In this document: one piece after another, positions 44,975-53,389 of the stretch
Layout: the number at the start of each line of letters is the position of its first letter
How positions within the stretch are numbered: the first letter of the stretch is position 1
NCBI RefSeq assembly: GCF_007859315.1
Contig: NZ_VOHA01000002.1
Span: 186,001 to 250,000, forward strand
DNA length: 64,000 nt
From: Reyranella sp. CPCC 100927
GTDB lineage: Bacteria; Pseudomonadota; Alphaproteobacteria; Reyranellales; Reyranellaceae
Direction of reading: 5' to 3'
Made by a program: the position numbers and the translations under genes
Notes under the pieces: model-generated
What the model was told of the DNA's origin: nothing
Database searches by the model: none
The model's input: only the letters and a program-made list of their open reading frames with translations

Positions 44975-46640
44975 GTCCTGTCCTGTCCGCCCAGAAGTCG
45001 AAGAAGTTGAACCATTGATACGGGTCACCCAGCGCGTGCGCCTGCAGGCGCCGCGCATACTGCTCGGCGTAGGCTGCCAGCGCCTGCGTGCGCTGGCCAC
45101 GCGGCAGCACGACGCGATCAGTAAACCGTTCTACATGCAGCACGTAGCGCCCACCCTCACGTTGGCAGAACAACAGCCAGACAGGGCAATCCAGCAACGC
45201 TGCCAGGATGTACGGGCCTTGCGAGAAGCCGGCCGGCGCACCCAAAAAAGGAACCCGCGATGTCCGGTCCGCGCTCTGGATTGGCACACGGTCACCGGCA
45301 ATGACCACTCGGCGACCCGCCTCGACATGCTCTTTCAAGGCGATTGCCGTGTCGGGACCGATCTGGGTCACTTCAACCGTGTTAACGGCAGCATCAGGTC
45401 GGAATTCGCGCAGGACCCGGTTGTAGTTCTGCGCGTGCCAAGTATGCACCAGGATCACGAGCCGATCCCGGGTTGGCTTATCCAGCAGAGCACGAGACAA
45501 CTCGGCGTTGCCGAAATGAGAGACGATCACCAGCCCGCCGCTGGGATCATCGGTGAAGCGCGCCACAGCATCGCGGTCAGCCCACGTGATGGCATCCGGC
45601 GACAAACCGCCGGTCCAGCCAATGAAGGTGTCGAGCGCACGAGCGGCAAATGCCGAGAAATGGCGATAGCTATCCTTTAAACCTGGACGGCGCGCAGTCC
45701 CCTTGACCGTAAACGCCCGTGTGAGAAACGCGTGCGACGCCCGACGCTGCTCGCGGCCGGTCGCCAGGAAGTACAGCACGGCCGGCGCCATCATGACCAG
45801 GCACCCGCGACGGCCCAGCAACCGGTAGGCGACTGCGCACAGTCGTAGGCCCCAGTAAAGCCCCCGCTCACCCAGCGACGCCCAGTGCGTCGCTGTCCCC
45901 ACGCGCGGTGGACGATGGGCGAGAATCCTCGGCAGGCGCAGCAGCATGGTCCCCACCAAGCGCGTATGCATGATGCTAATACGGACGTTGTCGCGCCACA
46001 GGTCAAAGTTCGACGTATTGCCGACAGGGTATACAACCCTAACCGGCACCATCAGAGGGGGTGTGCCACGCCAGAAGAGCCGCACCATAATGTCGGTGTC
46101 GAAATCCATGTAACGACCCGTCGACTCCTCACGCAGCAATTTCTCGACGGCCGCCAAGGGGTAGATGCGAAACCCGCACATGCTGTCGGTGATACGAAAC
46201 GACAGCGTCTCGATGAAAACCCAGATATGGGTAAACCATCGCCCGATGCGCCGTCCCATGGGTGCCGAACCGTCGAAAACAGGCGCGCCGCTTACGAGTG
46301 CTGTCGGATGTTCCGTCGCCAATTCAATCATACGCGATACGGCACCGAGGTCATGCTGGCCGTCGGCGTCGACCTGCAGGGCATGCGAGAAGCCAGCGGC
46401 AATGGCCGCCCGAAAGCCCTCGACAACCGCGACACCTTTGCCGCGATTGTCGGGCAGTCGGATCACTGTCACGCCCCCAGTGGGGTCATGTAAAGCAGCC
46501 AGCACGGACGCTGCGGGCTCCGCACTGCCATCATCGATCACGTAGACCGGCAGGCCAATCTGACGCAGGACGTCGACGATACCGCGCATAGCGGCATGGT
46601 GATTGTGACTGGGGATAATGGCACAGCAATGGATCGTCAT
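44961..46640 (-). CDS. Glycosyltransferase-acyltransferase fusion, ApeJ-like
   Basis: This 559-residue fusion has an N-terminal GT2 domain (about 1-240: AIIPSHNH, YVIDDGS, LQVDADGQHD) and a C-terminal lipid acyltransferase domain (about 310-555: VIVSHFGNAELSR, AGDRVPIQ, VPFLGAPAGFSQGP). Linking both activities in one chain is a hallmark of ape clusters and should join the polyene carboxylate to a sugar or glycerolipid anchor. The ATG overlaps the upstream stop by four bases. Confidence 0.87.
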   Translation of the reverse strand: MTIHCCAIIPSHNHHAAMRGIVDVLRQIGLPVYVIDDGSAEPAASVLAALHDPTGGVTVIRLPDNRGKGVAVVEGFRAAIAAGFSHALQVDADGQHDLGAVSRMIELATEHPTALVSGAPVFDGSAPMGRRIGRWFTHIWVFIETLSFRITDSMCGFRIYPLAAVEKLLREESTGRYMDFDTDIMVRLFWRGTPPLMVPVRVVYPVGNTSNFDLWRDNVRISIMHTRLVGTMLLRLPRILAHRPPRVGTATHWASLGERGLYWGLRLCAVAYRLLGRRGCLVMMAPAVLYFLATGREQRRASHAFLTRAFTVKGTARRPGLKDSYRHFSAFAARALDTFIGWTGGLSPDAITWADRDAVARFTDDPSGGLVIVSHFGNAELSRALLDKPTRDRLVILVHTWHAQNYNRVLREFRPDAAVNTVEVTQIGPDTAIALKEHVEAGRRVVIAGDRVPIQSADRTSRVPFLGAPAGFSQGPYILAALLDCPVWLLFCQREGGRYVLHVERFTDRVVLPRGQRTQALAAYAEQYARRLQAHALGDPYQWFNFFDFWADRTGHAVG

Positions 46641-46981
46641 AGCCCAACCAGCACCACGCTTCCTTCGGTAACCAAGACGTCCGCCGACCGGTATGAGAAC
46701 CGCAGCCTTCCCGGCTGATCGACGCGCAATTCGAGCGTCAGCGGAGAGGACGGCAGGACGATGCGCTTGTGCTTGACCTGAAGTCGGATCCCGCCATCGG
46801 CCGTCACGCCGAGATAAGTGGTCGCCAGTTGCAATGCCCAATCCACCTGGACGACTCCTGGCAGCACAGGAAAATCGGGGAAGTGGCCGGCAAAGCAAGC
46901 GAGGTCCGGCGACAGTTGCAACTGCAGCGTCACAGACTGAGCATCGCGGCAGATGATCTGCGCCAAGGGAGCGGTATCCAT
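46637..46981 (-). CDS. ApeI-like hotdog dehydratase/isomerase
   Basis: This 114-residue protein has CFAGHFPDFPVLPGVVQVDWALQLA, the FabA/FabZ-type catalytic His and following helix, and ends soon after the last strand. It is about the size of characterised ApeI dehydratases. It should work with the ApeP-like protein. A palindromic repeat separates it from the upstream ligase gene. Confidence 0.83.
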   Translation of the reverse strand: MDTAPLAQIICRDAQSVTLQLQLSPDLACFAGHFPDFPVLPGVVQVDWALQLATTYLGVTADGGIRLQVKHKRIVLPSSPLTLELRVDQPGRLRFSYRSADVLVTEGSVVLVGL

Positions 46982-46985
46982 ATTC

Positions 46986-47165
46986 AGTGCCCTCCCTCAC
47001 TCTCCCCCAGCGCAGCTGAGGGGACATGGCCGAAGGCCAGAAGGAAAGCCCGCGTGGCTCTCGTTGTCGACACTACGTCGGCTCTCTCCGCCCACCGGCG
47101 TTTCGACGCTTCGTGCCGAAACGCCGTGTCAGGGCGCCTCCCCACCGCATAGGGAGGTGGAACAA
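46986..47165. repeat. Degenerate composite palindrome inside the ape operon
   Basis: The ends of the 190-base gap between ligase and dehydratase genes are imperfect inverted copies. CCTCCCTCACTCTCCCCCAG..GCTGAGGGG near 46990 faces CGCCTCCCCACCGCATAGGG near 47140. It resembles the REPIN-like element at 30068. An internal hairpin of GGCGTTTCGACG..CGAAACGCC lies at about 47097-47135. It is the only sizeable gap in the operon. Confidence 0.55.
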
Positions 47166-47170
47166 GGAGG

Positions 47171-48544
47171 TCACGCCGGATCATCGAACAGCGCCCGCAG
47201 AGCTACATCCTGTCGTTTGCCCAGAGGGCCCGACGGGATCGAGTCGACGAATCGCCACCGCCGCGGCTGGCAGCTAGGCTCCAGGGTCGACGCCAGATCC
47301 CGGCGCAGCCGGCGCCCGAGGCGAAATGCACCCATGGCCTGCAGTTGGCGTCGACCGTCGGCCGTCAACTCGACAATCGCAGCCAGCGCCATCGTCGCGC
47401 CGTCCAGGGTGACAACAGCGGCCGCGGCAATCAGTGGTAAGCGCCGCAGCGCCAGCTCCACCTCCGGTAGGCTGATACGTTTACCCTCGATCTTCACGAC
47501 GTGATCGGCCCTACCGTGGAAGCGAAACGCATTATCCGGTAGCACCTCCACAAGATCGCTCGACTGGAAGCGTCCGCCTAAAACATAGGGTGACGACACA
47601 TTCAGGCAGCCTCCCGCATTGACGTCGATCGCGATTCCGGGCAACGGCTGCCAGGGCTCGTTGCCTTCGCGCTGCACCCGCGTGGCGATCGTGCCGGTCT
47701 CAGTGCTACCAAAGATTTCCGTCGGGCGAACGCCCAATATCGCCTCGGCTTGGTCGGCAGCGTCGCGCGGTAACGGCGCCCCCGCCGTAAAGACCTGCGC
47801 AAACCGGCGATCTGCGGATAGCGGCGCAATCCCTTTCAGGCGCGTCAGATGCGCCGGACTGGTTACGAGCACCGACTGCGGTGACGCGCGAGCCAGCAGT
47901 CCGTCCCAGAGGATGTCTGTTTCAACTGCGAATGGCCGGCCGGCAGCCAACGGCCACAGCAACCTAAAGACTAGTCCGAAGTAGTGCTGGTGCGGGACAG
48001 TGGCGTACGTCGGTGGGATAGTCGCGGCGTGGTTCCACAGGGAGTCAAGAACATCGGTCTCGATATCCATTTCGGCCAGCATCTTATTGATCCGCTTGGG
48101 CTCGCCCGTGGACCCTGATGTGTAGAACTCGAAAACGGCAATGTCCGCATTGATGCTGGCGGCCACCAGATCGCGCCCGTTGTTTCCTCGCGAGTCTCGG
48201 TCGATGCGAAACGTCGGCACGACCACCGGCAGCGCCTCGTCCACCAGCAAAAGATCGAACTGGTCCGCTAGAAGATGCATCGTATCCGGCAGGACGTTCG
48301 GTGGTACAACGACGCGGCTGCCGGCATGCAGCAAGGCGAATAGGCCGACCGCGAACCAATATGCATCGGTCGCCACGACGGCGCCGCGGCGGCAACCGCA
48401 GTCGTGGAGCGCGCCAGCCACACGCGCAACATCGGCCAAAAAGTCGCGACGCCGCAACACGGTCGCGCCGCGCCAAGCGACGGCAACGTCAAGGTCGCGC
48501 CAGCCTTGCGCCAGCCAATGCAGTCGTCCGCTCACGAGGCCCAT
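47171..48544 (-). CDS. AMP-forming acyl/aryl-ACP ligase, ApeH-like
   Basis: The start at 48544 overlaps the ApeG-like gene by 13 bases. This 457-residue ANL-superfamily ligase has the P-loop FYTSGSTGEPKRI, IFGSTETGTIATR, and FRFHGRADHVVKIEGKRISLPEVE with the C-terminal Lys (PSGPLGKRQD). It should activate an aromatic starter acid such as a hydroxybenzoate and load it onto an ACP. It lies next to the two ACP genes. The substrate is inferred from known ape systems. Confidence 0.86.
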   Translation of the reverse strand: MGLVSGRLHWLAQGWRDLDVAVAWRGATVLRRRDFLADVARVAGALHDCGCRRGAVVATDAYWFAVGLFALLHAGSRVVVPPNVLPDTMHLLADQFDLLLVDEALPVVVPTFRIDRDSRGNNGRDLVAASINADIAVFEFYTSGSTGEPKRINKMLAEMDIETDVLDSLWNHAATIPPTYATVPHQHYFGLVFRLLWPLAAGRPFAVETDILWDGLLARASPQSVLVTSPAHLTRLKGIAPLSADRRFAQVFTAGAPLPRDAADQAEAILGVRPTEIFGSTETGTIATRVQREGNEPWQPLPGIAIDVNAGGCLNVSSPYVLGGRFQSSDLVEVLPDNAFRFHGRADHVVKIEGKRISLPEVELALRRLPLIAAAAVVTLDGATMALAAIVELTADGRRQLQAMGAFRLGRRLRRDLASTLEPSCQPRRWRFVDSIPSGPLGKRQDVALRALFDDPA

Positions 48545-49110
48545 CGCCGCAGGAGTACCTGTCGGATACTCCACTCGATGGCGAAAATAACGCCGGTGGC
48601 AAGGTAGGCTCCCAGGCTGGTCCACAGTGTCCACTGCTCCAGGCTGCCCCACACCGCGAGGCCGGCGGCCAGTGCGCCATTGCCCAGTAGGAACACGGTC
48701 CACACCCACGTCACGATCCGTGTGTAACCGATGGCCGGCGCTGGCAGAGCCGGATGCTGCAGCCGCGCCAGACGTTCGATCAGGGTCGGTGGACGCACCA
48801 GCGAGGCGGCGAACGTAACTGCCAGCGCCAGGCTCAACACTACCGGATACGCCTTGGCTGCCAGCAGCGGCGCGATCAGCAACAGCAACGCCAACACGCC
48901 GCCGCACCATACCATGCCCCATGGCCCGATCGCCGGCAGCCGGTCCGAGCGGGCGAACAAGGCACGCCCGGCCATCAGCAGCAGCGCCAGCACCACCAGC
49001 ACATAGGGCGGCAGGTGGGGCAATCCCAGGTACACGATGATCGGATATGCGAGTGTGCCGACGCCGACGACGATCAACCAAGGATCAGACCACTTGCCTG
49101 ACTCTGGCAT
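48532..49110 (-). CDS. COG4648-type membrane protein, ApeG-like
   Basis: This 192-residue integral membrane protein has about six helices (LIVVGVGTLAYPIIVYLG, VLVVLALLLMAGRALF, VLALLLLIAPLLAA and others) and a basic C-terminus. COG4648 proteins of unknown role are conserved in aryl polyene clusters at this position between the ACP and ligase genes. The start at 49110 overlaps the ACP gene by 26 bases. Confidence 0.78.
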   Translation of the reverse strand: MPESGKWSDPWLIVVGVGTLAYPIIVYLGLPHLPPYVLVVLALLLMAGRALFARSDRLPAIGPWGMVWCGGVLALLLLIAPLLAAKAYPVVLSLALAVTFAASLVRPPTLIERLARLQHPALPAPAIGYTRIVTWVWTVFLLGNGALAAGLAVWGSLEQWTLWTSLGAYLATGVIFAIEWSIRQVLLRRWAS

Positions 49111-49366
49111 CGGATCCCTCAGGCGACAACAAGGCTTCGACACAGTTAACCACATCACCCACGGTACGCACGTTCTTGAACATATCGGGTTTAATCTTTT
49201 GTCCGGTCACCTCCTGCAAGCGGACAACAAGATCAACGGCGTCGATGCTATCGAGGTCGAGATCTTCGTACAGCTTGGCATCAAGCGAAACCCGCGCCGG
49301 CGCTACCTCGAACATCTCGTCAAGATACGCACGCAGCATATCGAGGATATCGGAACGCGATAGCAT
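49085..49366 (-). CDS. Acyl carrier protein, ApeF-like
   Basis: This 93-residue ACP has the phosphopantetheine Ser in EDLDLDSIDAVDL (about residue 40). It carries the growing aryl-polyenoyl chain. It is activated by a phosphopantetheinyl transferase, most likely the one encoded at 51769. It starts seven bases after the other ACP gene ends. Confidence 0.88.
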   Translation of the reverse strand: MLSRSDILDMLRAYLDEMFEVAPARVSLDAKLYEDLDLDSIDAVDLVVRLQEVTGQKIKPDMFKNVRTVGDVVNCVEALLSPEGSDARVRQVV

Positions 49367-49373
49367 GGCGGAC

Positions 49374-49634
49374 CTATCTTTCCCTCTGAGACTGGACGAA
49401 ACGGGCCAGGCTTCGCACGCTGGCGAAGTGCGCCTTGATCGTCTTGTCTACAGTCGCGATCTTGATGCCGTATGTTTGACGAAGCGCAACCCCAAGCTCC
49501 AGCGCATCAATCGAATCGAGGCCCAACCCTTCGACAAAGATCGACTCGTCGCTGTCAATGTCGTCAGGCGACAGATCCTCGAGCTTCAGCGAAGTCACGA
49601 TCAACGTCTTTAGTTCGCGTTCGAGTTCTTCCAT
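49374..49634 (-). CDS. Acyl carrier protein, ApeE-like
   Basis: This 86-residue ACP has the attachment site GLGLDSIDALEL (Ser about residue 40). It is one of two ACPs, as in characterised ape clusters. Its first 71 bases lie inside the 3' end of the acyltransferase gene, in another frame, an unusually long overlap that should couple their translation. Confidence 0.87.
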   Translation of the reverse strand: MEELERELKTLIVTSLKLEDLSPDDIDSDESIFVEGLGLDSIDALELGVALRQTYGIKIATVDKTIKAHFASVRSLARFVQSQRER

Positions 49635-50391
49635 CGTCAAACCTGCTTTCGTAAAGAGATTCAAGCTCGCCCACCAAGCGCCGGGCGCCAACACCGCGAT
49701 GCGGGTATTGCTTGAAGCGGTCGATGCCGACATCGCCACGGTCTTCCACATGAAACACCGGACGGTCGGCAGGAATGCGGTACCAGGGCTCGCCCTTGAT
49801 CAGAGTGAGCGGCGTGCAGGTGATCGCGACCATGCGCACATCGACATCGGCGAGCAGCGCGATGTTGGCGAAGCCCCGCTTGAAACGCAGAGGTCTCCCA
49901 GGCCGCGACCGCGTTCCTTCCGGGAACACGATCAGGTTGCCGCCCCGCTCGAACGCTCGGCGACAGGCCGCGATCAGCTGGTCCGCAGGCAGGTCGCTGC
50001 GAACATAGCCCGCGGCCTTCATGACGCCCCGCAGGAAGAAACTGTGCCACAGTTCGGGTTTGACGATGCAGAAGGCTCGCGGGCTGTACGCCATCAGGAG
50101 CACCACGTCGAGCAACGTGGGATGGTTGGCGATGATCAACCGGCCACGGCAGGCCGCCAGCTGATGCCGACCAGTGATCTCGATCCGGAGCAGGCCGATG
50201 AGTCGCAGGACGAGCAGGTAAAGTTGAAACGTGCGACGAATGACGGCCTGTGTTCGCGGCACAGCGTGCATCGGCCACAGGGCAAGAACTGGAAACACGG
50301 TGGCTGCCAGCAAGCACCCGCCCACGAAGAACACGGCAAGAGCAGGTCCGGTGCACAGCGCGCGCCAGTAGAAGCTAATGAACCTGAACAT
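49564..50391 (-). CDS. PlsC-like acyltransferase, ApeD-like
   Basis: This 275-residue LPLAT-family enzyme has the catalytic NHPTLLDVVLL (HX4D, about residue 91) and FPEGTRSRPGRPLRFKRGFA. An N-terminal hydrophobic segment (ALAVFFVGGCLLAATVF) anchors it to the inner membrane. It may transfer the polyene chain to a lipid acceptor. The charged C-terminal tail, rich in Arg/Asp, is encoded in the overlap with the ACP gene. Confidence 0.83.
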   Translation of the reverse strand: MFRFISFYWRALCTGPALAVFFVGGCLLAATVFPVLALWPMHAVPRTQAVIRRTFQLYLLVLRLIGLLRIEITGRHQLAACRGRLIIANHPTLLDVVLLMAYSPRAFCIVKPELWHSFFLRGVMKAAGYVRSDLPADQLIAACRRAFERGGNLIVFPEGTRSRPGRPLRFKRGFANIALLADVDVRMVAITCTPLTLIKGEPWYRIPADRPVFHVEDRGDVGIDRFKQYPHRGVGARRLVGELESLYESRFDDGRTRTRTKDVDRDFAEARGSVA

Positions 50392-51109
50392 GACGCCAGT
50401 GCCAGCGTTCCCGCTGGCCCAAGTAGTCGCCGCCAGGGGCGCCTGACAGCATGAAGTCAAGGAAGGACCGGGCTGCCCCCTGCGCCTGCCCGCCGCTCTC
50501 AGTGGCTTCCAGCGACAGCGCGATAGCTGGAGCACCGGCGGTCTCGGCTGCGCTCAGCAGCAGCGCCAGCACCATGGCCGGCTCCGCCGAAAGCGCCGCG
50601 AACTCGTCATAAGGCGCCGGCGTCGGGGCATCATAGGCCACCAGCAGAACCGGCTCATCCGGCGCCTCGGCAAGGCACCCGACGGCTTCGAGCAGGCCAT
50701 AGCAGAAGCTGTCAACCCCAGCCGCCAGCGCCGTGTGGCCGCGATGGTTCCGGCTGGCGACCGACAACAAGCCGGCCAGAGCATTATGGACCGACAGGCT
50801 GAATGACGCCGGTGACGGCAGGTCGCCTGATGTCAGCGCTTGCAGGATTTCGACCGTGCGATCGGGTTCCCCGTGACGCGAGGCAAACACAAAGCGGGCG
50901 TCACCCACCTTCGGCAATCCCCACGCCGCACGCAGCGCGTTGCGGCCGATCTCTCCGATCCGCCGACGCAGTATAACGGGCGCGTCAGAGGCCGGTGCTG
51001 CCGCTATGCCACTGGCGCCGGACGGGCCGCCATGCCAGCGACCCTCCGCCCCCTCCTCCCAGGCGGCCCATGCTTCGATGCGGAAGGCGAGTTCGGCCAC
51101 CGACATCAT
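50375..51109 (-). CDS. Ketosynthase-like chain-length-factor subunit, ApeC-like
   Basis: This 244-residue protein corresponds only to the N-terminal thiolase-fold half (Ketoacyl-synt_2 type): ILRRRIGEIGRNALRAAWG, FVFASRHGEPDRTVEIL, FSLSVHNALAGLLSV. The usual active Cys is absent (LAAGVDSFCYGLLEA lies nearby, but not in a nucleophile motif). In ape systems such a subunit pairs with an active ketosynthase and sets chain length. Confidence 0.8.
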   Translation of the reverse strand: MMSVAELAFRIEAWAAWEEGAEGRWHGGPSGASGIAAAPASDAPVILRRRIGEIGRNALRAAWGLPKVGDARFVFASRHGEPDRTVEILQALTSGDLPSPASFSLSVHNALAGLLSVASRNHRGHTALAAGVDSFCYGLLEAVGCLAEAPDEPVLLVAYDAPTPAPYDEFAALSAEPAMVLALLLSAAETAGAPAIALSLEATESGGQAQGAARSFLDFMLSGAPGGDYLGQRERWHWRHVQVH

Positions 51110-51507
51110 CCAAGTTTCGACAAACGCCTGTCGATTTCGTCTTCAAGCTCTCTGACCCGGGCATTGAAGCGGTTGTGAATGGTGCCGCCCGATTCCTTGA
51201 GGTTCGTCGAGGTCGCGTAGCGGATGTTGTATGTGGTATTGGTGTACTGGATGTTCACCGTGGCCGAATGCTGCCGCCAATCAATGGTTGCTCGCAGCTG
51301 CCCAGGGGCAACCCGCTCCACCCGCCACCCTTTGGCCTGTGCGGCCTCGATAATCCGCCGTTCTACCTGTACCGGACCTAGCGCTTGTGTAGAGGTTGCG
51401 ATCGGGCGGTCCTCGACGTTGTAAATGGGCTCAACGCGGCAACCAGTTACACTCGCAGCAATGACAAGAACTGATAACAAACCGAACGTCTTGGAAGTCC
51501 CCACCAT
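51106..51507 (-). CDS. Small lipoprotein at the head of the ape-type operon
   Basis: GGAGG five bases upstream fixes the ATG at 51507. This 133-residue protein has a lipobox (VIAASVTGC, Cys about residue 23) and a mature domain VERRIIEAAQAKGWRVERVAPGQLRATIDW with a C-terminal coiled stretch (RVRELEDEIDRRLS). It is the first gene of the operon, where small lipoprotein genes of unknown role are often found in ape clusters. Its stop overlaps the next start. Confidence 0.7.
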   Translation of the reverse strand: MVGTSKTFGLLSVLVIAASVTGCRVEPIYNVEDRPIATSTQALGPVQVERRIIEAAQAKGWRVERVAPGQLRATIDWRQHSATVNIQYTNTTYNIRYATSTNLKESGGTIHNRFNARVRELEDEIDRRLSKLG

Positions 51508-51768
51508 CTCCACCTCCCAACTACCACCCTTCAAACATCCTCATGGGGCCGCCGCCGCATGCAACGGCACAGCTGAAGGCAAACGAGTGCCTATCCGTTT
51601 TCGACTGGGGGCCGACAATCTGGCCCCATCCCCCCTTCATGCACCGAACCGGGTTGCTGGCGGTTGTTCGCCCCAAGCGCGACTAACCAGCCTTGGCGGT
51701 GCACACGTTTCACTCCCGTATCGCGTACGTTTCACGATGCCACATGTTTACCACAATTGCATACAGGA
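51508..51768. promoter_or_regulatory. Divergent promoter region of the island
   Basis: This 261-base gap separates the minus-strand ape-type operon from the plus-strand phosphopantetheinyl transferase gene, so promoters for both must lie here. ACGTTTCAC occurs at 51705-51713 and again at 51727-51735, a spacing of 22 bases or two helical turns. A weaker ACATGTTTA follows at 51742. The direct repeats look like a two-site activator target; no regulator gene is adjacent. Confidence 0.4.
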
Positions 51769-52461
51769 ATGAAACATCCATTGGTTTGTACAGTGGTGCA
51801 CCTACGCTCTCCGCTCGCGAGCGCGTTAGTCGGCCCCATGCGCCCCTTCGCCGATGCTCACCAACGACGCCAGGAGGCGAGGCGACGCCGAACCGCCCTG
51901 GGCAGGGCTCTCGTCCTCAGTTTGATCCGTCAATTCGGTGAGGAGGCTGCGCCGTCACTGGAGATCGACTCGCGCGGCAAGCCGTCGATTCAGCCGAGCG
52001 ACGGTACAAGGCCACCGGCGGTATCGATTACCCACACAATTGACATGGTTTCTGCCGCCGCCTGCGATTGGGGTCCGGTGGGAATCGACCTCGAAATGCA
52101 TGATCGGCGTCGTGACATTGCCCGGCTGGCGGCATTCGCCTTCGGCCCCTCGGAACAGGCTATGGTTCGAACGGGCGGCGCAGCAGCCTTCTACAGGATT
52201 TGGACATTGCGTGAAGCGATGGGGAAAGCGACGGGTGATGGACTATCGCTTGCTACCGACGGTATGGACCGGATCCAACCAGCCCCCTTCGAGGGCGCCT
52301 GGCGTTCGCCAGACGAAGCCTGGCAGTTTGCTCATTGCCTCATCCGACCTGATGTGAGCTTCGCTATGGCTATCCAGGCGCCCCCCGGGACGCGGCCCGA
52401 CTCCTGGTCCCTCAACTCGATCACCTGGTGGGCAAACGACGCGACATCTATCGAGCAATAG
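51769..52461 (+). CDS. 4'-phosphopantetheinyl transferase (Sfp type)
   Basis: CAGGA just before the ATG supports this start (230 residues). The Sfp-type motifs are SITHTIDMVSAAA, the Mg-binding GPVGIDLEMHD (about residue 103) and FYRIWTLREAMGKATGDGL (WxxxEAxxK, about 145). It transfers phosphopantetheine to a Ser of carrier proteins, and the two ACPs of the island are the likely targets. It diverges from the operon. Confidence 0.86.
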   Translation: MKHPLVCTVVHLRSPLASALVGPMRPFADAHQRRQEARRRRTALGRALVLSLIRQFGEEAAPSLEIDSRGKPSIQPSDGTRPPAVSITHTIDMVSAAACDWGPVGIDLEMHDRRRDIARLAAFAFGPSEQAMVRTGGAAAFYRIWTLREAMGKATGDGLSLATDGMDRIQPAPFEGAWRSPDEAWQFAHCLIRPDVSFAMAIQAPPGTRPDSWSLNSITWWANDATSIEQ

Positions 52462-52537
52462 CGTCGCCGCCGATCGTCCGCGCTTCCGCGGGACAACCGT
52501 TGCGATATGCGATAGCCTTGCACACAGAGGCTTGGCC

Positions 52538-53365
52538 ATGCACGTTCGTTGTCCGAGGATTGATTTTTCCAACCTGAATCCGCGCTGGTCCTGGCATCAC
52601 GAATTTGCCCAGCGTGCCAATGCCAACTCTGTTATCCCAGCCTACATTGAACCCTTCATCGTAAAGGTGATGCACCAGGCCAAAGCAAAGTTGGGGGCCG
52701 ATGACCGTCAGCTGCGCGACGACATCGACATCTTCATCAAACAAGAAGTGCAACACTACAAGCTGCACAATGCGTTCAATGCCCGCATCCGGGCTGCCGG
52801 ATATCCCGGTATCGCTGCTTTCGAGGACGCACTGCAAGCCCGTCTGCAACGCATCTTTGATACCAAGTCGTTGGCATTCAAGCTCGCCTATGCTGTCGGC
52901 TTTGAGTCATCGGCTCTGGTGTTTGCCCATGTCTGGTTCACGCGCTACGCCGAGTACCTCGACGGCGCTGACCCAGATGCTGTACGGCTCTGGAAATGGC
53001 ATTGGGCCGAAGAGTATGAACACAGGGATGTCGCGTTCCGAGTCTACAAGACTATTGTGGGCCGCAGGGGCTTATTTGGCGGCTACTTCTACCGGGTCTC
53101 CGCGTTCCTAGCCGTTAGTCTCGATCTGATGAAATGCGCCAATGCCATCGCTTCCCACCTGCTGGCCGTCGATCGCGCGACGATGACCCCCGAACATCGT
53201 CAGGCATCGGAAGCGCGTGACAAAGCCTTCATGGCACAGTTCCGGCGCGACGCAGGCCAAGCGCTCTTGAATGTGCTGCGGCCATCATACGATCCCGCCA
53301 CCGCCACACCGACGCCGCAAGCCGCGGCGTACCTCGCCAGCAACGAAATGACTGACGCACCGTAG
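52538..53365 (+). CDS. PF10118-type predicted metal-dependent hydrolase/diiron-like protein
   Basis: AGAGG seven bases upstream supports the ATG at 52538 (275 residues). The helical protein has two putative metal motifs, IKQEVQHYKLHNAFN (about residue 70) and WHWAEEYEHRDVAFRVYK (about 150), each with a Glu and His spacing like ferritin-type metal sites. The family is annotated as metal-dependent hydrolase without a proven reaction. It is the last gene inside the right edge of the island, 76 bases after the transferase gene, and may modify the aryl head or starter. Confidence 0.72.
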   Translation: MHVRCPRIDFSNLNPRWSWHHEFAQRANANSVIPAYIEPFIVKVMHQAKAKLGADDRQLRDDIDIFIKQEVQHYKLHNAFNARIRAAGYPGIAAFEDALQARLQRIFDTKSLAFKLAYAVGFESSALVFAHVWFTRYAEYLDGADPDAVRLWKWHWAEEYEHRDVAFRVYKTIVGRRGLFGGYFYRVSAFLAVSLDLMKCANAIASHLLAVDRATMTPEHRQASEARDKAFMAQFRRDAGQALLNVLRPSYDPATATPTPQAAAYLASNEMTDAP

Positions 53366-53389
53366 CATCAACGCCTGCGGAGACTGCGC

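Noticed and set aside
37368-51507. Ordinary primary fatty acid synthesis cluster
   Set aside because: The GT-acyltransferase fusion, MMPL, LolA, DUF3261, COG4648 and three ketosynthase-type subunits are specific to aryl-polyene-type clusters.
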